A stretch of DNA of 64,000 bases. Origin: Chryseobacterium indologenes. GTDB taxonomy: Bacteria; Bacteroidota; Bacteroidia; Flavobacteriales; Weeksellaceae. Each line of letters starts with the position of its first letter. Within the stretch, counting starts at the first letter, position 1. Positions 8,950-17,853 of this stretch are shown one piece after another. Below the pieces are notes generated by a model. The model was not told the DNA's origin, did no database searches, and saw only the letters and a program-made list of their open reading frames with translations. The stretch spans positions 46,655-110,654 of the forward strand of contig LAZY01000017.1 in NCBI GenBank assembly GCA_001013295.1, read 5' to 3'. A program made the translations under genes and the position numbers.

Positions 8950-9618
8950 ATGAAAATATTAGTATTTCTTTTGGCATTTGGAAGCTTGAGTGCCTGTGAA
9001 GAAAAACCGATTGATTTTCCAAAACAAGAGATGATGCAGGATACCCATATCATAAATCTGGCCAAGAAAAATGACATCGCAGCTGTAAAATCAGCATTGG
9101 ATAGTGGTGTGAATGTTAATACTCAGGATAAAAGAGGGCGTTCACTATTGCTTTTGGCCACGATAGACAAACAGCCGGAAATGGCAAAATTACTTGTTTC
9201 CTACAAAGCGGATGTTAATCTTCAGGATGATCAGCAGGACAGTCCGTTTTTATACGCAGGAGCGAGTGGACAGACAGAACTGGTTAGGCTGTTTATGGAA
9301 AATGGTGCCCGGTTCGATATATTCAACAGGTATAATGGGACCGCTTTGATTCCTGCTTGTGAACGGGGACATCTGGAAACGGTAAAAGTTTTGGTAAAAA
9401 CGAAAGGTTTCCCGATCAATCATGTGAACAGATTAGGCTGGACAGCGTTAATGGAAGCCGTGATTCTCGGAAACGGAACGAAGAAATATCAGGAGATCGT
9501 TCAGATCTTAAAAGACAATGATGCAGACCTCAGTATTCCTGATCATGCAGGGAAAACGCCTCTGCAACATGCGGAGTCATTAGGATTTGAAGAAATTGTC
9601 AGAATATTGAAATCATAG
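8950..9618 (+). CDS. Ankyrin-repeat lipoprotein
   Basis: 222 residues with a lipoprotein signal (MKILVFLLAFGSLSAC, lipobox LSAC) followed by about five ankyrin repeats: INLAKKNDIAAVKSALDSG, VNTQDKRGRSLLLLA, VNLQDDQQDSPFLYAG, NRYNGTALIPACERGH and HAGKTPLQHAESLG. It should be envelope-anchored and mediate protein binding. It starts 17 bases after the amidohydrolase stop and is probably its operon partner. Ankyrin proteins next to secreted enzymes often act as inhibitors or protective partners (known for catalase and toxin neighbours), but that role is only an inference here. Confidence 0.88.
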   Translation: MKILVFLLAFGSLSACEEKPIDFPKQEMMQDTHIINLAKKNDIAAVKSALDSGVNVNTQDKRGRSLLLLATIDKQPEMAKLLVSYKADVNLQDDQQDSPFLYAGASGQTELVRLFMENGARFDIFNRYNGTALIPACERGHLETVKVLVKTKGFPINHVNRLGWTALMEAVILGNGTKKYQEIVQILKDNDADLSIPDHAGKTPLQHAESLGFEEIVRILKS

Positions 9619-9636
9619 ACATTCTTATGCTGTTGA

Positions 9637-9776
9637 AGGTTGGGAACGCAAAGGAGGGAAACGATATACTGTTTTTAAAATGAAGAAAGTTGAAAGGTTT
9701 TTAGCAAATAGAGTGGCGATATAAAATCAGTAGTATTCAATTGTATTGAAGAAAAATCTTTGCGTTCATCCAACCT
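9637..9776. mobile_element. MITE-like element with imperfect terminal inverted repeats
   Basis: The left end GGTTGGGAACGCAAAG (9638-9653) and the right end (9758-9776) are reverse complements over 16 positions apart from a two-base insertion. The interior is about 100 AT-rich bases with no gene. Family identity is unknown. Confidence 0.4.
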
Positions 9777-9916
9777 GTTATAGAGCAGAATATATAAACT
9801 TTGAGATATAATTTAGTTAGTGTTTTTTAGCCACAAAGGATGTATTTTTCTCTTTTGTGGCTATTTTAATTTTTTCTCTCATTAATTTTTTTAATTTTAA
9901 GAGAAATTCAGGTAGC

Positions 9917-10762
9917 GTGAGTTATCATACAGATCATTTTCCTATTTTAGGAATTCAGGAGTTTAGTGAAAATCAGCTGAAAGGCTGCAATTTGCTGTTT
10001 AATGAACTTTACGGGGCACGCTCTATTGATGATCCCCATAAACACGATTTTTTTATCATCAATCTTTTTGAGCACGGGGTAGGCTCACATACCATAGATT
10101 TTACAGAATATCAGGTCAGAGATCATCAGATTCACCTTGTTTTCCCGGATCAGGTACATCAATGGGTGATTGAAAAGGAAACAGTGGGGTACCAACTGAT
10201 GATCAGCAGAGATTGGTTTGAAAGCTTTCTGCCATCATTAAGATTTTCCGCTTCTTATTATCAGAATCATCCGGTTATTAATCTTTCAGAAGAAGTTTTT
10301 CAAACATTTCTGTATGAATTTCAGGCGATCCAGAAAGAATTGAGTGGGGAAAAAGTTTTTTGGGAACTGATCCAGAAACGAAGCGAACTGATCGGTTTGC
10401 TGGTGAGTAAAACTGTGGAAGGTGCTTTTAAAGATTTTGAAATCTACAATTCCAATCCCATCATTTCAAAGTTTTTACATCTGATCGATGAACATTTTAG
10501 AACAGAAAGATCCGTTTCCTTTTATGCAGATAAACTGAATATTTCTGCCAATTATCTGAATATTGTCTGCAAAAAGAACCTCAATGCTTCAGCTTCATCC
10601 CTTATTCAGGACCGTATTTTACTGGAAGCAAAACGCCTTTTAAAAGTTTCCGAAATGTCAGTGAAAGATATTGTATATGACCTGGGCTTTTATGATCATG
10701 CCAGCTTTTCAAAATTCTTTAAGGCACAGACCGGAATGACTCCGTCACAATTCAAAGAATAA
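9917..10762 (+). CDS. AraC family transcriptional regulator
   Basis: About 281 residues: an N-terminal cupin-like sensing half (AraC_binding type, up to ~160) and a C-terminal double helix-turn-helix. The C-terminal half contains FYADKLNISANYLNIVCKK, then VKDIVYDLGFYDHASFSKFF and TGMTPSQFKE, all diagnostic for AraC/XylS. The GTG at 9917 (start MSYHTDHFPILG) is preferred. A GTG 60 bases upstream would add a hydrophobic, Asn/Phe-rich stretch unlike family starts. It sits between two amidohydrolase paralogs on the same strand and probably controls the one starting at 10846 in response to its substrate. Confidence 0.88.
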   Translation: MSYHTDHFPILGIQEFSENQLKGCNLLFNELYGARSIDDPHKHDFFIINLFEHGVGSHTIDFTEYQVRDHQIHLVFPDQVHQWVIEKETVGYQLMISRDWFESFLPSLRFSASYYQNHPVINLSEEVFQTFLYEFQAIQKELSGEKVFWELIQKRSELIGLLVSKTVEGAFKDFEIYNSNPIISKFLHLIDEHFRTERSVSFYADKLNISANYLNIVCKKNLNASASSLIQDRILLEAKRLLKVSEMSVKDIVYDLGFYDHASFSKFFKAQTGMTPSQFKE

Positions 10763-10817
10763 TAATCTGTACAAAACAAGACATAATTGATACACCGGTT
10801 TTGATCAAAAGCCAGTG

Positions 10818-10825
10818 TAATTTTG
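10818..10825 (+). promoter_or_regulatory. Putative -7 promoter box (TAATTTTG)
   Basis: A Bacteroidota-type -7 box 21 bases before the second amidohydrolase start. A TTG lies 14 bases upstream at 10801, somewhat close. It indicates a separate promoter downstream of the AraC gene. Confidence 0.35.
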
Positions 10826-10845
10826 TCGTGTTAAAATATTAAATC

Positions 10846-12084
10846 ATGCAATTTCCCTATCAATTAACTGCAAAAGGAAAATATTCCCTGAAAAATGTAC
10901 GCCTTGAAACAGGTTTTGAATATGAAAATGAAGAGGTAACCGGAACAAAAACAGATCTTTTCAGTATTGAAATTGAAGACGGAAAGATCAAAACGGTAAA
11001 AGCCAATGATGCGGCTTCCAATGCCATCGATGCCAAAGGCTACCTGATGCTTCCTGCCTTCAGAGATATGCACATCCATCTGGATAAAACATTATACGGA
11101 CTTCCCTGGCAGGCCCTTTCGCCCAAAAGAAGAACAGTAAAAGATATGATTGCCTATGAGCAGCAGATTATTCCTGAACTTTTAAAAACTTCGGTAGAAA
11201 GAGCAGAGCAGCTGATCAGTCTGCAACAGCATTACGGAACTCATTTTTCGAGAACCCATTTCAATCTTGATCCTACTTCAGGATTAAAGTCGCTTGAACA
11301 TCTGGAACAGGCTCTTGACCATAAAAAAGATTCCTTTAAAGTAGAAACGGTTGCCTTTCCGCAACATGGAGTATATTATACAGAAACCGCTCCTCTAATG
11401 AAGGAAGCAGCAAAGCTGAAAAGCGTAAGTTTTATTGGCGGGCTGGATCCCCTAAGTATTGACGGAAGTATTGAAAAAGTCATGGATTTTACGGTGCAGC
11501 TTGCCCTGGATCATCATAAAGGGATTGATATTCACCTGCATGAAGTGGGAGAGTCTGGAATGAAAACAATCAATTATCTGATTGATAAAGCCATTGAAAA
11601 TCCACAGCTTCAGGGGAAAACATTTATAAGCCATGCCTTTGCCCTGGCTCACCTGAACCCGAAAGAAGCAGAACAGATCGCAGAAAGACTGGCTACAGGA
11701 AAAGTGGGAATAGCCTCTTCGGTCCCTTTTGGAAAAACAGTAATGCCAATCCCAACCTTAAAGAAATATGGAGTCAACGTACTGATAGGAAATGATAATG
11801 TGCAGGATTACTGGAGTACTTTCGGATCAGGAAATATGCTGCAGAAGGCCAATCTGATCGCTGAACTGTATGGCTATGCTACAGAGTATGCATTATCAAG
11901 AGCATTACAATTTGCCACTCAAAGCACCTTACCATTGGATGAAAAAGGAAAACAGCAGTGGCCTAAAGCAGGTGACGAAGCTGCCATCGTGCTTACAGAC
12001 GCTTCATGTTCTGCAGAAGCCGTTTCCAGAATATCTAAAATAGAAGCTCTGATGCATGACGGGAATCTGTTCTGGAGAAATTAA
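10846..12084 (+). CDS. CodA-like amidohydrolase, cytosolic paralog
   Basis: 412 residues, clearly paralogous along its whole length to the product of 7598-8932 (shared YSLKNVRLETGFEYE, DMHIHLDKTLYG, GIDIHLHEVGESG, DASCSAEAVSRIS), but without a signal region. Metal and catalytic residues are present: HIH in DMHIHLDKT, HLHE, SHAFA in place of SHCFI, and GNDNVQDYWSTFG, which matches the cytosine deaminase GHDDVFDPW pattern. It begins 83 bases after the AraC gene with its own promoter-like box and ends at a hairpin terminator. It is probably an inducible catabolic deaminase or hydrolase with unknown substrate. Confidence 0.87.
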   Translation: MQFPYQLTAKGKYSLKNVRLETGFEYENEEVTGTKTDLFSIEIEDGKIKTVKANDAASNAIDAKGYLMLPAFRDMHIHLDKTLYGLPWQALSPKRRTVKDMIAYEQQIIPELLKTSVERAEQLISLQQHYGTHFSRTHFNLDPTSGLKSLEHLEQALDHKKDSFKVETVAFPQHGVYYTETAPLMKEAAKLKSVSFIGGLDPLSIDGSIEKVMDFTVQLALDHHKGIDIHLHEVGESGMKTINYLIDKAIENPQLQGKTFISHAFALAHLNPKEAEQIAERLATGKVGIASSVPFGKTVMPIPTLKKYGVNVLIGNDNVQDYWSTFGSGNMLQKANLIAELYGYATEYALSRALQFATQSTLPLDEKGKQQWPKAGDEAAIVLTDASCSAEAVSRISKIEALMHDGNLFWRN

Positions 12085-12125
12085 ATTGAAAGTATATATT
12101 TTTTATACACTTGTTTTTTGTAACT

Positions 12126-12150
12126 GCCATCGGTTTTCCGGTGGCTTTTT
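12126..12150 (+). terminator. Terminator of the cytosolic amidohydrolase gene
   Basis: An 8-bp stem (GCCATCGG with CCGGTGGC, one wobble), a TTTT loop, then TTTTT. Confidence 0.75.
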
Positions 12151-12160
12151 CTGTTTGTTG

Positions 12161-12197
12161 AAACACAAATTTCACTAATGCTTTCACGAATGACACT
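12161..12197 (+). repeat. Dispersed repeat module B, copy 3
   Basis: An AACACAAATTTCACTAATG segment and a following TTTCACGAATGACAC half, matching the copies at 1700 and 3254. Confidence 0.6.
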
Positions 12198-12293
12198 ATT
12201 ATTGGGGTAAAGTAGTTCTGCAAGTAAAGGAAAAGAACGTTTTGTATTATTAAACCACCATATATTCTATTCTTTTTTATGATCAATTTTCAT

Positions 12294-12362
12294 TATCAAT
12301 AGGGGTGGGCTTTAGCCCACCTTAATAAATAAGCCGTCTTCCATTGGCTTTAGCCGAAACCT
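12294..12362 (+). repeat. Dispersed repeat module A, copy 3
   Basis: ATCAATAGGGGTGGGCTTTA with a GTGGGCTTTAGCCCAC hairpin, then TTGGCTTTAGCCGAAACCT. It matches the copies at 1824 and 3178 in order and spacing. The remaining bases of the 12085-12565 gap hold only terminators and module B. Confidence 0.65.
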
Positions 12363-12490
12363 AAAAATGGTAAGATAAACAAGATAATACAATCTGCATT
12401 TTTATAACCGAAAAAAGATCTTACCTAATTCATATTAACATCCATTCACATTGAAAATCCCGCAACTCCGTAAAAATCTCATTACTATAT

Positions 12491-12524
12491 AAAAAAAGCC
12501 TTCGGAAAATATCTCCGAAGGCTT
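12491..12524 (-). terminator. Terminator of the TonB receptor / beta-helix lipoprotein operon
   Basis: The stem GCCTTCGG / CCGAAGGC (12498-12522) with a nine-base loop, followed on the minus strand by seven T. Confidence 0.85.
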
Positions 12525-12565
12525 TTGATTTGAAATGAAATCTAACTACTATATTTATATAAATC

Positions 12566-13975
12566 TTATAAATTGAAGTTGGTCCATCCTGCATACCATG
12601 TATCATTAGCATCTTTTACAGCACCTCTGTAAGTAACCTGTGTAAACCAGCTCGTTAATTTAGGGTTGGTAAACACTCCACCTGTTAATAATGGAGAACC
12701 TGCATTAGGTGTAAAGTTTGGAGTCGTTCCTGCAGGAGCCCATGCACCGGCAAGTTTTACGTCTGCAGTAGAAGCAAGGATCGTATTTCCTTTAGCATTA
12801 TACCATGTCGTAAGATCATTTAATGTATAAGTTGTTGGAGTAGAAGTAGAAGGTCCAAATTTCAGAGGCGTTGTAGTTCCTGCTAAAATATTGTTTTCAA
12901 AGAATAGTTTGTTACCAACGATGTTGTTATCTGTTGGAACCCCTTTCGTTGCATCAATGAATAAACCAACAGGGAATCCTGTGAATACAGAGTTGAATAC
13001 AGAGATCGAAGAGTTTCTTCTGATCTGTAAAGCATTCTGGAACAATTGGTTGATTGATCCTGGAGCTGAAGAGTTGATTGGCCCAATGATCGTCATATTT
13101 GAGAATGTAGCTGATGTCTGAGGCGTTAAAGAAGAACCGTTAGCATCATTATCAGATTCAAAAGCGTTAGAACCTGAAACGTCAGCTACCTGCGGGTCTC
13201 TTACAGCGATACCAAACTGGATATTTCCTGAGAAACCGTTATCAGTATCAAAATCGTCATCAAGACCTTTGTAAGAGATAAGGTGAGAACAGTTTACCGT
13301 TCCTCCGAACCATTCAAAGCTATCATCGTTTGCATAAGCAACTTCTACATAATCTACAGTAGTACCGTTACCTACCCCTCCGAATGTAAGACCGTTGATT
13401 TCTTTATCCGGTAAGAAAGCGTATCCTGCGTACTCAATTCTTACATATTTTAAAACACCACTGTTGTCAGCAGCATTATTTCCTCCGTAAAGTCCAAGAC
13501 CTTCAGAGTTGTTGATTCCTCCTTCAATTTCTCCAACTCCGTTTTGTCCACCGAAAGACGCATTGGTAGGAGCATTTCCTAAAATTACAACACCTGCCCA
13601 GTCACCTCTTTTCGGACTTGGCTTCTCAGAAGTGAAGATAATAGGGTTAGCAGCAGTTCCTTCTGCCATGATTTTACTACCCTTGGTAATAATCAAAGCT
13701 CCGTTTTTATCAGCCTCACCTACGATTTTCGTACCTGGTTCGATCGTTAAAGTAGCTCCGTTAGTTACATATACTAATCCTCTCAGCTTATATATTTTGT
13801 TAGCTTTAAGGGTAAGATTTGAAGTGATTTTTCCTGAAAGAATAAGGTTTTCAGTTTCTCCGTTTCCGTTACCTCCACCTTGAATGATGGTTGGGCCATC
13901 TTCTTCTATATTTCTACAAGCGGTAGTTGATACTAGAGCGCCAAGCATTAAAGAATATAAAACGAACTTTTTCAT
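12566..13975 (-). CDS. Beta-helix-like surface lipoprotein, TonB receptor partner
   Basis: 469 residues with a lipoprotein signal (lipobox STTAC). After a Gly/Asn-rich linker comes ILSGKITSNLTLKANKIYKL, then GATLTIEPGTKIVGE and PIIFTSEKPSPKRGDWAGVVILG. This layout is typical of Bacteroidota parallel beta-helix-type proteins found beside TonB-dependent receptors. Residues about 215-245 are rich in Asp (YANDDSFEWFGG, GLDDDFDTDNGF), possibly a metal or ligand site. It follows the receptor gene by 40 bases on the same strand and ends at a strong terminator, so the two form an operon. It is likely a surface-exposed ligand-capture partner of the receptor. The substrate is unknown. Confidence 0.75.
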   Translation of the reverse strand: MKKFVLYSLMLGALVSTTACRNIEEDGPTIIQGGGNGNGETENLILSGKITSNLTLKANKIYKLRGLVYVTNGATLTIEPGTKIVGEADKNGALIITKGSKIMAEGTAANPIIFTSEKPSPKRGDWAGVVILGNAPTNASFGGQNGVGEIEGGINNSEGLGLYGGNNAADNSGVLKYVRIEYAGYAFLPDKEINGLTFGGVGNGTTVDYVEVAYANDDSFEWFGGTVNCSHLISYKGLDDDFDTDNGFSGNIQFGIAVRDPQVADVSGSNAFESDNDANGSSLTPQTSATFSNMTIIGPINSSAPGSINQLFQNALQIRRNSSISVFNSVFTGFPVGLFIDATKGVPTDNNIVGNKLFFENNILAGTTTPLKFGPSTSTPTTYTLNDLTTWYNAKGNTILASTADVKLAGAWAPAGTTPNFTPNAGSPLLTGGVFTNPKLTSWFTQVTYRGAVKDANDTWYAGWTNFNL

Positions 13976-14015
13976 GTTATAAAGAATTAAATTATTTTTA
14001 TTAGATTATTGATGA

Positions 14016-16805
14016 TTAAAAATTGTATCCCAGTGTTAAACTGATATTGGTTCCTGTAAGTCTTTCAATCGCAAGAGCATCTTTCTTGTCGTATTTTCCG
14101 TTATCGTTCAGGTCATGGTAGAATTTAGCACGACGGTTCAGAATATCTGAAACATTCAGCTTGATCTCTCCTTTGTTATTCCATAGTTTTTTAGCAACCT
14201 GGAAATCCAGAAGAGGTCTTGGCGCTTCCCAGATTGGAGGTACCTGATCATTTCCTACATAAAGGATTCTTCTTCCGATCATATTGAAAAGTACCGTAGA
14301 AGACCATCCTGATTTTTCAGTATCATACTGAAGACTTAGATTGACGGTGTAAGGAGACTGTCCCTGCATTGGTCTGTCAATTTTAGTCGCTTCATCCGTT
14401 ACTCTGTTCCAGATTCTCGCAACGTTTCCACCTAATGTGAAGTTTTTAAGCGCAGAAACGAAGTCAAGTTTTTTTCTGAATTCAGCCTCAATTCCGTAAG
14501 CATCAGCTTTGTCTACGTTCAGGTAGTTGAAGGTATTACTTGTTCCTACCCCGGATTGGTTGAAGTATAATTCGATTGGTTTTTTGAAGTTCTTATAGAA
14601 ACCTGCCACGGAGAAGATCTCCCCGTTTCTTGGGTAGAATTCCCAACGAAGATCGACATTGGTAATTTTGGTTCTTTCAATAGATTTGTTACCTATTACT
14701 GTAGCCCCTAAATCAAAATCATAATATGCTAAAGGAGAAACCTCTCTGAACTCCGGTCTTACCACAGTCTGTGAAGCGGCAACACGGATATTCATTTTAG
14801 GATCCAGCTTGAAGGTTAAGTTCACAGCAGGTAAAAAGTCAGTAACCTTTGTGTTCACAAAACGGTCATCACTTCTTTTTGTACTTCCTACCAACTGGTC
14901 AAAGTTTTCAACCCTTAGTCCCCAGATCGCTCTTAGCCAAGGGGTAAAGTTGTTGTCAAACTGAATATACCCGGCGTTAAGGATTGTATTCGCAATATAT
15001 CGGTATTGGTTTCCTGCAATTTCATCAAAGGTAAACTTACCATCAGTTCCGAAGTTCCCAGGATTGAAGATCGTTTCAAAAGGTTGAGAAAGAAGTGCTT
15101 CATTGGATTTCTCAAGTCTTACAGAGAAAGGTCTTGAGTTATATACCCTGTCTTTTACCTGGAATAAATATCCTCCTTTGATGGTTTGTTTTTGGCCAAA
15201 TAGAGTAAAAGATTTAGAAATATCCCCCCCTGCATTATATAAATAATCGCTTAGAGTAGAGTAGAAGACACTTCCTGACTTCTGAGAAAGTCCGTTGGAA
15301 ATCAAAGCCAGGTAAGGGCTTCCCGGAAGGTTTGTATATTGGTTATACTGTAAACGTTGCAATAAAGGGATATATTGGTCAAGGATCCCGAAACTTCCGT
15401 ACCAGTTCACCGTAAATCCGCCAAGAGCGTCTATTTTGTGGGTACCGGTAAGGGTAGAGTTATAGAAAGTCGTTTCTTTAAATCCTATCTCCCTTGCCAT
15501 AATATTTGTTCCGTTGATTGGATCAAATTCAAAGTCCTTTCCTGTTCTGAAGGACATGTGATTTACCGTATTATTGGTAATGATATTCTTTAAGGAAATT
15601 TTGTTGTTGTTATTGAACTTTAAAGAAAGGTTCAACATTCCTCCCAGAACTATATCATTGCTGTATTTTTCTGTAAAATAATCAAAGTTGGTATCAGCAA
15701 GCTGATCGTTGATAGTAAAGAAGCGGTTGGTAGATTCAGTTCTTCTTTTGTTGTTACTGTAGTTTAATACAGCAATTACGCCTAAATCTTTTCCGAAAAG
15801 TTTGGTGTTGAAACCTCCGTCCAGCTGTAAGCTAAGGTTTTCAGGATACCCGATGCTGTTGTAGCCAAGATTCTTTGTATATCCTTTACCAATATCTGTT
15901 TTCTGACCTTCGCTCAAAATACTGAATGCATTTTTTGCAGGCATATTGGTAGGAAGCTTTCTGTATCCGTCATCAATCCCTAAAAAGTCCCACTTTCCAC
16001 CTTTCTGGATGAAAAATTCCTGACCCATAGTCGCTGTATTTCCTCCTACACCTACCTGTACATTGAAGAAATCTTTATTAGGAATATCTTTCGTATTTAC
16101 CTGGATCAATCCGCCTCCCCATTCCCCTGTGTATTCAGGAATAAAGGTTTTGTTGATGACAAGGGTTTCGATAACGTTGGCAGGAAAAAGGTCAAAAGAG
16201 AAAGTCTTTCTGTCAGGCTCCGTACTGGATAGCTGAATACCGTTCAGCATGGCCTGGTTATAACGGTCAGACAAACCTCTTACTACAATATATTTCCCTT
16301 CAGATAAACTCACCCCGGAAACTCTTTTCAGAACCTCACCGGTGTTTCTGTCCGGACTTCTTTTGATGGCTTCAACCCCGATAACCTGAGAGACTACCCC
16401 TGCATTCTTTTGCAAACCGATGGTAGAGGCTATGGTTTCTTTTCTTGCATTCGATTTTATGACAACTCCCTCAATTTCCTTTTCTTTGGTAGATGGCTTG
16501 TCCAACACGATGTCAAGGTGAGTATTACCTTCATTTTTGATGATAACCTCACTGATCTCTTTTCTGTTGTATCCATTGGAACTTACTGTTACAACATAGT
16601 TGACACCTGGTGAGAGGTTGATAGAGTAGTATCCGGAAATGTCAGTCATTACTTCCTGATCATTTACTTTTACCTTTACACCTTGTATAGGAGTGTTGTC
16701 TTTCTCGTCCAATACCCTACCTTCCAGAATCTGACTTTGTGCAAAAGCATAGCCAGCAGAAAACAAGGCAAGTAGCACAATGCTCTTGTGGAGTTGTTTT
16801 TTCAT
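14016..16805 (-). CDS. TonB-dependent outer membrane receptor
   Basis: 929 residues. A signal peptide (ends YAFAQ) is followed by a carboxypeptidase-regulatory-like domain at about 25-110 (ILEGRVLDEKDNTPIQGVKV, GYYSINLSPG). Then come a plug with RSPDRNTGEVLKRVSGVSL, VRGLSDRYNQAMLNGIQL and GEWGGGLIQVNTKDIP, and a large beta-barrel ending in the aromatic ISLTLGYNF. It is not a SusC/RagA type, since the TonB-linked signature and a SusD partner are missing. It is the first gene of a two-gene operon with the beta-helix lipoprotein. It is divergent from a PhoB/PhoR-like two-component system across a 324-base AT-rich gap, so regulation by that system, perhaps for phosphate or a phosphorylated ligand, is a reasonable but unproven inference. 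Confidence 0.9.
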   Translation of the reverse strand: MKKQLHKSIVLLALFSAGYAFAQSQILEGRVLDEKDNTPIQGVKVKVNDQEVMTDISGYYSINLSPGVNYVVTVSSNGYNRKEISEVIIKNEGNTHLDIVLDKPSTKEKEIEGVVIKSNARKETIASTIGLQKNAGVVSQVIGVEAIKRSPDRNTGEVLKRVSGVSLSEGKYIVVRGLSDRYNQAMLNGIQLSSTEPDRKTFSFDLFPANVIETLVINKTFIPEYTGEWGGGLIQVNTKDIPNKDFFNVQVGVGGNTATMGQEFFIQKGGKWDFLGIDDGYRKLPTNMPAKNAFSILSEGQKTDIGKGYTKNLGYNSIGYPENLSLQLDGGFNTKLFGKDLGVIAVLNYSNNKRRTESTNRFFTINDQLADTNFDYFTEKYSNDIVLGGMLNLSLKFNNNNKISLKNIITNNTVNHMSFRTGKDFEFDPINGTNIMAREIGFKETTFYNSTLTGTHKIDALGGFTVNWYGSFGILDQYIPLLQRLQYNQYTNLPGSPYLALISNGLSQKSGSVFYSTLSDYLYNAGGDISKSFTLFGQKQTIKGGYLFQVKDRVYNSRPFSVRLEKSNEALLSQPFETIFNPGNFGTDGKFTFDEIAGNQYRYIANTILNAGYIQFDNNFTPWLRAIWGLRVENFDQLVGSTKRSDDRFVNTKVTDFLPAVNLTFKLDPKMNIRVAASQTVVRPEFREVSPLAYYDFDLGATVIGNKSIERTKITNVDLRWEFYPRNGEIFSVAGFYKNFKKPIELYFNQSGVGTSNTFNYLNVDKADAYGIEAEFRKKLDFVSALKNFTLGGNVARIWNRVTDEATKIDRPMQGQSPYTVNLSLQYDTEKSGWSSTVLFNMIGRRILYVGNDQVPPIWEAPRPLLDFQVAKKLWNNKGEIKLNVSDILNRRAKFYHDLNDNGKYDKKDALAIERLTGTNISLTLGYNF

Positions 16806-17129
16806 TTTACTTCTTTTACTTCTTTTTCAAGGGCAAAATAAAGGCTAAGTTTTTAAGAAAACTTTAGGAGAATTTTAATTAATTGTGAAGTTTATATTAA
16901 TAGATAACTCCAATTTTTAGTTGTCGAAATGTGTTTTTTTTGTTTATATTTTTTTTGTTTATTTTGGATATTGTTTTGTATCTTTGATGTATATGTATTT
17001 ATTTATTGATTTTTTTATTGATTTTTAAATTTAAAATGAAGAATAGGTTTTTTAATAATTAGTTAACATAACATAAATAAGGAAGACCGATGAAAATACC
17101 TATTTTTGTGGGAATTCTTAAACTAGAAG
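16806..17129. other. AT-rich divergent regulatory gap
   Basis: No gene was seen. The gap separates the TonB receptor from the response regulator. Two TAnnTTTG-type boxes face the regulator: TATCTTTG at 16979-16986, with a TTG 21 bases upstream at 16955, and TATTTTTG at 17101-17108. T-runs fill much of the rest. Confidence 0.4.
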
Positions 17130-17804
17130 ATGAGCAAAAAAATTCTTTTAATAGACGATGAACTGGACATTTTAGAGATTCTGTCTTACAATTTAGAAAA
17201 AGAAGGTTATGAGATCTATACAGCCACCAATGGTAACGAAGGTATAGAGAAAGCAAAGGAAATCGTTCCGGACCTTATCCTTCTAGATGTAATGATGCCT
17301 GAGAAAGATGGCATTGAAACCTGTCAGGAACTTCGTAAAGTGAAAGAACTTCAAAAAACACTTATTGTTTTCCTTTCCGCAAGAAGCGAAGAATTTTCCC
17401 AGTTGGCCGGCTTTCAGGCAGGTGCCAATGATTATATCGTAAAACTGATCAAACCGAAAATCCTGATCTCCAAAGTAAACGCATTACTGCAGCTTACTTC
17501 TCAGGTTTCAGACAATGCCAAACTGATCGAAATCGGCGACCTTGTTATCGATAAAGATAATTTCAGAGTTTCCAAAAGCGGACAGCAGTTTCTGCTTCCC
17601 AAAAAAGAATTCGACTTACTTTACCTTTTGGCTTCCAATACTGAAAAAGTTTTTAAAAGAGAAGAAATTCTGGAAAAAGTATGGGGTAACGATGTGATCG
17701 TGGGAGAAAGAACCATTGATGTTCACATCAGAAGATTAAGAGAAAAATTGGGAATCAATACCATTCAGACATTAAAAGGGATTGGTTATAAACTGATTGT
17801 CTAA
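17130..17804 (+). CDS. PhoB-like response regulator (OmpR family)
   Basis: 224 residues: a receiver domain (1-120) with acidic pair DD at 9-10, phospho-acceptor D53 in LLDVMMP, S83 in FLSAR and K105; then a winged-helix DNA-binding domain (~130-224) with EFDLLYLLASN, REEILEKVWG and GERTIDVHIRRLREKLG. The usual KP after the conserved lysine is KL here (YIVKLIKP), a minor deviation. It is followed after 49 bases by its histidine kinase and divergently transcribed from the TonB receptor operon. The pair looks like the Bacteroidota PhoB/PhoR system for phosphate, but assignment to phosphate rests on overall resemblance only. Confidence 0.92.
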   Translation: MSKKILLIDDELDILEILSYNLEKEGYEIYTATNGNEGIEKAKEIVPDLILLDVMMPEKDGIETCQELRKVKELQKTLIVFLSARSEEFSQLAGFQAGANDYIVKLIKPKILISKVNALLQLTSQVSDNAKLIEIGDLVIDKDNFRVSKSGQQFLLPKKEFDLLYLLASNTEKVFKREEILEKVWGNDVIVGERTIDVHIRRLREKLGINTIQTLKGIGYKLIV

Positions 17805-17853
17805 TCATTTTAAAAATCCTAACTTTACGTTTAATCCTTAAAACGGTGTAAAA

